A DNA stretch of 64,000 nt from Mycolicibacterium peregrinum (lineage in GTDB: Bacteria; Actinomycetota; Actinomycetes; Mycobacteriales; Mycobacteriaceae). The stretch covers positions 1 to 64,000 of the forward strand of contig NZ_LQPP01000078.1 in assembly GCF_002102345.1 (NCBI RefSeq), written 5' to 3'. Positions 58,835 to 64,000 of this stretch are shown here, one piece after another (the stretch's first letter is position 1; every line of letters begins with the position of its first letter). Below the pieces are notes generated by a model that made no database searches, was not told the DNA's origin, and saw only the letters and a program-made list of their open reading frames with translations. The translations under genes and the position numbers were made by a program.

Positions 58835-61834
58835 ATGGCCGTCGAATCCGCCCAGGTGTTCAAGGGGATTCACGACACCCCCACCTACACCGACGTTCTG
58901 TTCAACAAACCCCTACGGGTGACCCTGGTCGTTCCGCTCGTGATCGGCGGCATCACCACCCTGGGACTGTGCGTGCTGCTGCTCGACTCCGGCAACGTCC
59001 AAACCATCTTCGTGATGGGTGTCCTGCTCACTGCACTCGCCACCGGGATCGGCGCAGCCATCCCCTATGGAAAACCCAACCTCACGTTCCGGCTCACCAG
59101 CATCTGGCAGGCAGTGCGGCCGGTGCGCCAATCCAGCAGCGACACCCTGATTCTCGCGCCGCCCGACGATGTCATCGGCCACCTCGAATTCACCAAGCAC
59201 GGTGTGTACGCGAACTATCTGGTCAGCGGATTGCGCTATTACCTACTGTCCACCAAGCAGCGGCTCGGCGTGGCCGACCGGCACAGCAGCCTCGGCCGCC
59301 AAGTCCCCTCCGGTGCCTACATCTACAGCTTCTCGGTGCCGCAGAACCAACGCCAACTGCTGCGCGCGATGCTGCACGGTCACCGCGACAAACCTGAATG
59401 GGTCAACACCTGCCAAGCGCTCGCACCGCAACTGCAACGCAAAAACCCCCGCACCCGCATCTACTGGCTACGCTTTCCCGTCGACGCCGGCCGCGCCGGC
59501 CACACCCCCCAAGGCCAGGCCACCAAACTCAAGGACTGGGTGGCCGGCCGGGACAAAGACTCCGAGACCTCCCTCGCGGCGTATCACCGACTGGCTCACG
59601 AAGTGGTCACCTCCCTACCCGAGGAATTCAGCCCAATACCGGTCACCGACGAAATGATCGGCTGGTTCTATCGACGCACGGCCTGGCGGGGCACATTCAC
59701 CAACCCTGTGCCCCGCCGCCGCACCTCACAAGCCCAGCAAGCCCCGATGCGGTTTCCCACCGCCGAGTTCGACGAGGGCGACCAACTGCACAACCCCGGC
59801 CGCAAACTACCCATGCTGCCCGCCGCAGCCGTCCTCGCCGCCCTGGCCATCACCGCGGGCCTGCTCGGCTTCATCACACCCACCGTCATTTTCGGCGCCC
59901 AGGCACTCGCCGTGGTCGCCGCGTGGGCCATCGGCATCCGCCGCCTGCCGTCCTGGAAGAAAGTGCTGCGGGTGAGCAGCCCCGATGGCCTCTACCCCGA
60001 CAGCTATCAAGCGATCCTGCCGGTCACCGAGATCCCCAAGCAGGGCATCCGCTTCCCCGGGTCGGAATTCCTCGACGCACTCGACGACCTCAACACCGGC
60101 GCCGAATTCGACTTCGCCATCAACCTCGTCGCACACCTGCGTGAACTGGAATTCGTCCGCAACGACCGGGCCAAAGAGAACATCTTCGACCAGTTCAAAC
60201 ACCGAGGCGACGCCCGCGACGGCGACCGGGAACTGTTCTCCACCGGCCGCCAACTCTCCGAGTACAACCGGCTACTGACCAACAGCACCGATGAACGCCC
60301 CATGGAATCGGCGTTCATCATCGCCGTCGGCGCACCCGATCCCGCCACCCTCGAATACAGCATCGAGCGGCTGCGCGAGCGCCTCGCCGACTCCGGACAA
60401 GTTGTCACCCGCCACTACCGCGGCGCGCAGACCCGGCTGTGGGCATCGTTCAATTCCGGTGTGCCCGCGCATAAAAGCACCATCGACCAGTTCAGCTACC
60501 CGACCACCGCCCGCAAATGGTCACGTTTCGTGCCCATCACGTCCTCGCAGATCGGCAACACCACCGGAGCACTTCTCGGCTTCAACACCGCCAACGCCCT
60601 CAACAGTGCCGTCCTGATCGATCTGCCCGGCTCCGCTCGACGCAACCACACCCCTTGCCTGGTATGCAGTGGTGCCCCTGGCTACGGCAAATCCTATGCC
60701 GCCAAACGCATCACACGTAGCGAGTTCCAGCGCGGCGCCCAGCTGTTCATCATCGACCCCGGAGTCGAATGGGTCGAAGCATTCGCCGACGTCCCCAGCT
60801 CCCGGAAAGTCGTCATCGACATGGCCGGGCGGGAATACAGCTGCGATCCCCTTCGAGTGTTTCCCGACAGCGTCGCTGGCGGTTACTGGCTGGACTACAT
60901 GGTGCCCATGATGGGCCTCGACTCCCGTAGCACCGGCGTGCAGCGCCTTCGGACCGTGTTGACCGCCCGCGCCCGCCGCCGGTTGAAGATCCCCACCACC
61001 GCCGCACTGATGGCCTACATCAGTGGCATCCAAGCCCCCGCCACCGGCCCCGATAACCGCCCCGAGCAGGTCGTCAAACTCGCCGACGACCTCTACCCGA
61101 TCCTCGTCGCACTGGAGTCCTGGGCCACCTACGACTTCACCCAGGCCATTTTCGACGACACCCTGCCGGTCCCGGACCTCAACAACGTCGACATCAGCAT
61201 CTGGCTCACCGAGAGCCTTGACCTGCCCGACGCCGAGGAGATGACCAGCGAGCACCTCTACAAAGATCTCAGCGACCGTAAGAAAGCCTCCGTGGCGATC
61301 TACGGCATGATCGTACGACTGGCGCGAACCACATTCTTCGCCAACACATCCCGATTCGGTCTCATCGTCCTAGAAGAGGCCGGCGGCCTACTGAACTCGC
61401 GGGCCGGTGCCCACGACGCACACATCATCAGCCGCCGCGCACGCCGCCGGTTCACCGGCCTGCTCATCATCACCCAGAACCCCGTCGCCGACCTGCGCCT
61501 CATGGGCGACGAATTCATCACCCAACAACTCATCGTCCCGTTCGAAAACGAAGAACTCGCCAAAGAAGTCGCGCGCAAAGCCGGACTCCGCGCCGGCGAC
61601 TACGACGACCTCGAGGAGTACTTCCTCGCCGAACCCGATCCCGAACACATGCGCGAACCCACCGACTTCGACGACCAACCGGACCGCTCGCAACGACCCA
61701 ACCGCGGCGACCGAGTCGGCAAAGCCTTCTTCATCGACGAATTCCGCCGTCCCGCACCGATCATCGTCGCCCACGAACCCGACCCACGCCTGCACGCCGC
61801 CTACGACACCACCCCGGGAAAGAACACCCCATGA
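58835..61834 (+). CDS. VirB3-VirB4-type ATPase of the T4SS
   Basis: 999 aa. The first 90 residues carry two membrane segments like VirB3/PrgI, so this looks like a VirB3-VirB4 fusion. The motor has Walker A SGAPGYGKS (about residue 610), Walker B LIVLEEAGG (about 843), and the later LLIITQNPVADLR to QLIVPFENEELAKEVARKAG blocks of VirB4. It powers assembly and transport. Overlaps virB6-like by 4 bases. Confidence 0.95.
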   Translation: MAVESAQVFKGIHDTPTYTDVLFNKPLRVTLVVPLVIGGITTLGLCVLLLDSGNVQTIFVMGVLLTALATGIGAAIPYGKPNLTFRLTSIWQAVRPVRQSSSDTLILAPPDDVIGHLEFTKHGVYANYLVSGLRYYLLSTKQRLGVADRHSSLGRQVPSGAYIYSFSVPQNQRQLLRAMLHGHRDKPEWVNTCQALAPQLQRKNPRTRIYWLRFPVDAGRAGHTPQGQATKLKDWVAGRDKDSETSLAAYHRLAHEVVTSLPEEFSPIPVTDEMIGWFYRRTAWRGTFTNPVPRRRTSQAQQAPMRFPTAEFDEGDQLHNPGRKLPMLPAAAVLAALAITAGLLGFITPTVIFGAQALAVVAAWAIGIRRLPSWKKVLRVSSPDGLYPDSYQAILPVTEIPKQGIRFPGSEFLDALDDLNTGAEFDFAINLVAHLRELEFVRNDRAKENIFDQFKHRGDARDGDRELFSTGRQLSEYNRLLTNSTDERPMESAFIIAVGAPDPATLEYSIERLRERLADSGQVVTRHYRGAQTRLWASFNSGVPAHKSTIDQFSYPTTARKWSRFVPITSSQIGNTTGALLGFNTANALNSAVLIDLPGSARRNHTPCLVCSGAPGYGKSYAAKRITRSEFQRGAQLFIIDPGVEWVEAFADVPSSRKVVIDMAGREYSCDPLRVFPDSVAGGYWLDYMVPMMGLDSRSTGVQRLRTVLTARARRRLKIPTTAALMAYISGIQAPATGPDNRPEQVVKLADDLYPILVALESWATYDFTQAIFDDTLPVPDLNNVDISIWLTESLDLPDAEEMTSEHLYKDLSDRKKASVAIYGMIVRLARTTFFANTSRFGLIVLEEAGGLLNSRAGAHDAHIISRRARRRFTGLLIITQNPVADLRLMGDEFITQQLIVPFENEELAKEVARKAGLRAGDYDDLEEYFLAEPDPEHMREPTDFDDQPDRSQRPNRGDRVGKAFFIDEFRRPAPIIVAHEPDPRLHAAYDTTPGKNTP

Positions 61835-63975
61835 CAACCACCCCGGCACCACGAATGCACCCGGCCGAACGATTCGGCTACCTCATGGCCACCCGCCCCA
61901 CGCTGCGTCGCGTGACCATCTTCTGGTCTACCGGCCACATCCTTGGCCTATGGTCGGTCGTCGCCGCCCCACCAGCGTTCGCCTCCACCATGGCCGGAGT
62001 CCTCAACTGGACAGGAATCACCGACAGCTACGGCGTCCCCCTCGGCAGCTACTACCTCTCGGTGGTCTCCACCCGCGAAGCCATCATGGAAGCCGGCCCC
62101 GACCTGTCCCTCAACCCGACCAGCTGGGCACGATGGCTCGGCAACGCCGTGGTCACCGGTGTCAGCCACGACACCGTCGTCAACTGGCTGCAAGCGCAAG
62201 TCTCGGTGTACGTCTTCATGATCACCATCGCACTGTGGCTGCTGCGATTCGCCATGTCCTCCACCTGGCTGTACTGGCTGGCCACGTGGTTCCGTCCACT
62301 CTTCGAAGTCCTACGCACCCTGCTCATGGACATGTGGATCTTCCCGATCTGCCTCACACTCGGCCTGGCCTACGGTGCCTTCCAAATGCTCTGGCACGGC
62401 CGCCGCGGACACGGCTGGAGCATCATGCTCAGCAGCGTCGCCATCGGCGTCATCGGCATAGTCCTGGTCTGGAAAGGCGATCCGCTCGGCGAGCTTTCCG
62501 GAGACCACGGACTGCTCTTCCAAGCCCGCACACTGGCATTCACCGCCGCACAAGGAGCCATCAACAACGGCTCCCTCGTGCCCGGCGCCGACACCGCGGC
62601 CAACCTCAACCACCTCAGCGGTGTCACCGCCGACGCCGTCCTACGACACCCCCTGCAGCTGCTCAACTTCGGGATGATCGTCGACAACATCGGCGGCTGC
62701 TCCAACGCCTACTCCACGGCCTTGATGGCCGGCGATGGCCAAACCATTCCGTCACTGGGTATGCCGGGATCGCCCGGGTCAGGGGTCGCCGACGCACTGC
62801 CGTTCATCGGCGGCGGTGACCACGCCGGCCCTGCCCACGCCATGGCCCGATGCGGCGCACCCCAGGCGCTCGCCCACGCTCAGCAACTCGACTTCGGCAG
62901 TTTCGCCGTCGGGCTCGGATTCCTAGTGCTCGGCTTCATCTTCACGTTTTTCATCTGCTACGTCACCTACTCCTACGTCATGGTCTGCGGTGCAGCGTTC
63001 CTCAACGCCTTCATGGCACTGTTCGCCGCGGGACCCGCCATGATCGCCGGCAAGCCCCGCCAACGAGCAAAACATCGCCTCAAAGAGTTCTTCAAACACG
63101 CCTTCCTGGTGTTCGTCTACGTGCTCTACGTCTCGTTCGCCTCGGTCATCATCCTCAAGACGGTGGCACCCGGCGGCTACGCCTCCCAAGTCGGAATGAA
63201 CCATCCCGTCGCCCAACTGGTCATGATCGCGATCATGTCCGCCGTAGCCATCGGCCTATTCTGGTGGCTCAAAAAGAGAGTCGGCGACCACACCCGCGAA
63301 GACCTCGTGCATGCCGTACACCAGGTCATCGACAAAGCCCGCGCAGGCTACGACAAAGGCCAAGAACTCAAAGACCGCGGCATGGACGCCTTCCACCGCG
63401 GCACCGACTTCCTCAACCGCGGCAAAGGCGCCGACACCGACGAGGACGACGACCAGCCATTGACCGGCGCACCCGTCGACGGACGCTCCGGTGTCAACAA
63501 GCCCACCACCAGCAACCCAAGTGAGCTCACCGACGCGCTGCCCGTAGGCGGCGGGGCAGGTGGCGGCGTCAGCGGCGGCGGTGCGGCCGGCGCAGGAGCC
63601 ACAGGCGGCGCTGCCGACGCCACCGCCGTAGCTGCACCCGAAGTCGCCGTCGGCGCTGCAGTGGTCCAGAAAGCTCAGCAGGGCCGCCAACAACACCCAC
63701 AACAATCAACGGGCCGTAGCACCAACAGCTCTCAACTCTCCGACTCTGCACCGCCGGTCATCGACGCCAACGGCGGCCAACAAAGCTTCGGTACGAGCCC
63801 AGACGATTCGGTGCCAGCCACCGGCCGCAGTAACCAACCCACCAGCCAAAGTGGCCAACGCCGGCTTCCCCCGCCACCCGACGACTACCCACCCATCTAC
63901 GAACCGCCACCCGACTGGGACGACCCAGCCGACCGCTCCCCCCAGGGCGGACTGCCTCCCGCACCCGGTCGCTAA
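61831..63975 (+). CDS. VirB6/TrbL-like polytopic membrane protein
   Basis: 714 aa. At least seven hydrophobic segments between about residues 20 and 490, including clear ones near 130-150, 365-395 and 430-480. The C-terminal 200 residues are a cytoplasmic Gly/Pro/Gln-rich tail. This is the large polytopic subunit expected after virB4. Nothing is seen in the last 25 bases of the window. Confidence 0.85.
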   Translation: MTTTPAPRMHPAERFGYLMATRPTLRRVTIFWSTGHILGLWSVVAAPPAFASTMAGVLNWTGITDSYGVPLGSYYLSVVSTREAIMEAGPDLSLNPTSWARWLGNAVVTGVSHDTVVNWLQAQVSVYVFMITIALWLLRFAMSSTWLYWLATWFRPLFEVLRTLLMDMWIFPICLTLGLAYGAFQMLWHGRRGHGWSIMLSSVAIGVIGIVLVWKGDPLGELSGDHGLLFQARTLAFTAAQGAINNGSLVPGADTAANLNHLSGVTADAVLRHPLQLLNFGMIVDNIGGCSNAYSTALMAGDGQTIPSLGMPGSPGSGVADALPFIGGGDHAGPAHAMARCGAPQALAHAQQLDFGSFAVGLGFLVLGFIFTFFICYVTYSYVMVCGAAFLNAFMALFAAGPAMIAGKPRQRAKHRLKEFFKHAFLVFVYVLYVSFASVIILKTVAPGGYASQVGMNHPVAQLVMIAIMSAVAIGLFWWLKKRVGDHTREDLVHAVHQVIDKARAGYDKGQELKDRGMDAFHRGTDFLNRGKGADTDEDDDQPLTGAPVDGRSGVNKPTTSNPSELTDALPVGGGAGGGVSGGGAAGAGATGGAADATAVAAPEVAVGAAVVQKAQQGRQQHPQQSTGRSTNSSQLSDSAPPVIDANGGQQSFGTSPDDSVPATGRSNQPTSQSGQRRLPPPPDDYPPIYEPPPDWDDPADRSPQGGLPPAPGR

Positions 63976-64000
63976 ACCTAAATGTGGTGTTCCACCACCG

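Noticed and set aside
1-64000. tRNA, rRNA or CRISPR arrays
   Set aside because: None recognised on either strand by eye; a covariance search was not possible.

Overview
The window looks like about 64 kb of a conjugative plasmid from a high-GC actinobacterium, most likely a Mycobacterium/Mycolicibacterium relative. This rests on family recognition only: a WhiB regulator, accessory genes of the mycobacterial type VII secretion (T7SS, ESX) kind, a DUF2637 membrane protein, a MobF-type relaxase-helicase, a Gram-positive-style type IV secretion (T4SS) set, ParA, and a plausible Rep protein. I see no rRNA, tRNA, CRISPR array or chromosomal housekeeping gene.

Layout. 1-7.9 kb: T7SS-accessory-like genes, mostly on the minus strand (a 791-aa Ala/Pro/Gly-rich protein, a membrane protein, a small Ala-rich protein), with a free-standing paralogue of the 791-aa protein's N-domain at 7.4 kb. 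8-15.5 kb: an IS200/IS605-type element with intact tnpB and decayed tnpA; an XRE repressor divergent from a whiB operon of small proteins and an alpha/beta hydrolase; then a solo tnpB unit bounded by hairpins. 15.5-17.7 kb: small DNA-binding-type proteins and a candidate replication initiator. 17.8-24.5 kb: a minus-strand T7SS-associated cluster (ESX-target-like helical protein, PPE/Esp-like protein, YbaB-like proteins, a DUF4226-like protein, DUF2637). 24.5-29.5 kb: partition region (ParA, a second partner, parS-like inverted repeats) and a parDE toxin-antitoxin pair. 29.8-40.6 kb: plus-strand genes (ParB-domain protein, DUF932 protein, NrdH-redoxin, DnaB-N-like protein, secreted S1 protease, many small unknowns), several behind large nested inverted repeats and followed by their own terminators. 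40.8-48 kb: HNH nuclease, a small coiled-coil/HTH protein and the 1,936-aa TraA relaxase-helicase. 48-50.4 kb: an unusual fusion of an HTH domain with a degenerate EccC/FtsK-like ATPase. 50.5-55.7 kb (minus) and 55.8-64 kb (plus): two divergent T4SS operons carrying the coupling protein, TcpC/VirB8, VirB3-VirB4 and VirB6-like proteins plus small membrane proteins.

How it fits together. TraA would nick oriT and unwind the plasmid, TraG/VirD4 would hand the DNA to a channel of TcpC, VirB4 and VirB6-like proteins, and the T7SS-accessory genes suggest that transfer also depends on an ESX system whose core genes (EccB/C/D/E, MycP) lie outside the window. The block at 29.8-40.6 kb has the content (ParB-like, DUF932, DnaB-N-like) and the transcription direction (towards the probable oriT at 41-42 kb) expected of a conjugative leading region. 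Its large hairpins are candidates for single-stranded-DNA promoters or structured leaders. A repeated GCATAACGCC-type motif at a conserved orientation upstream of at least seven start codons links the T7SS, DUF2637, nrdH, traA and oriT-proximal genes into a possible plasmid regulon.
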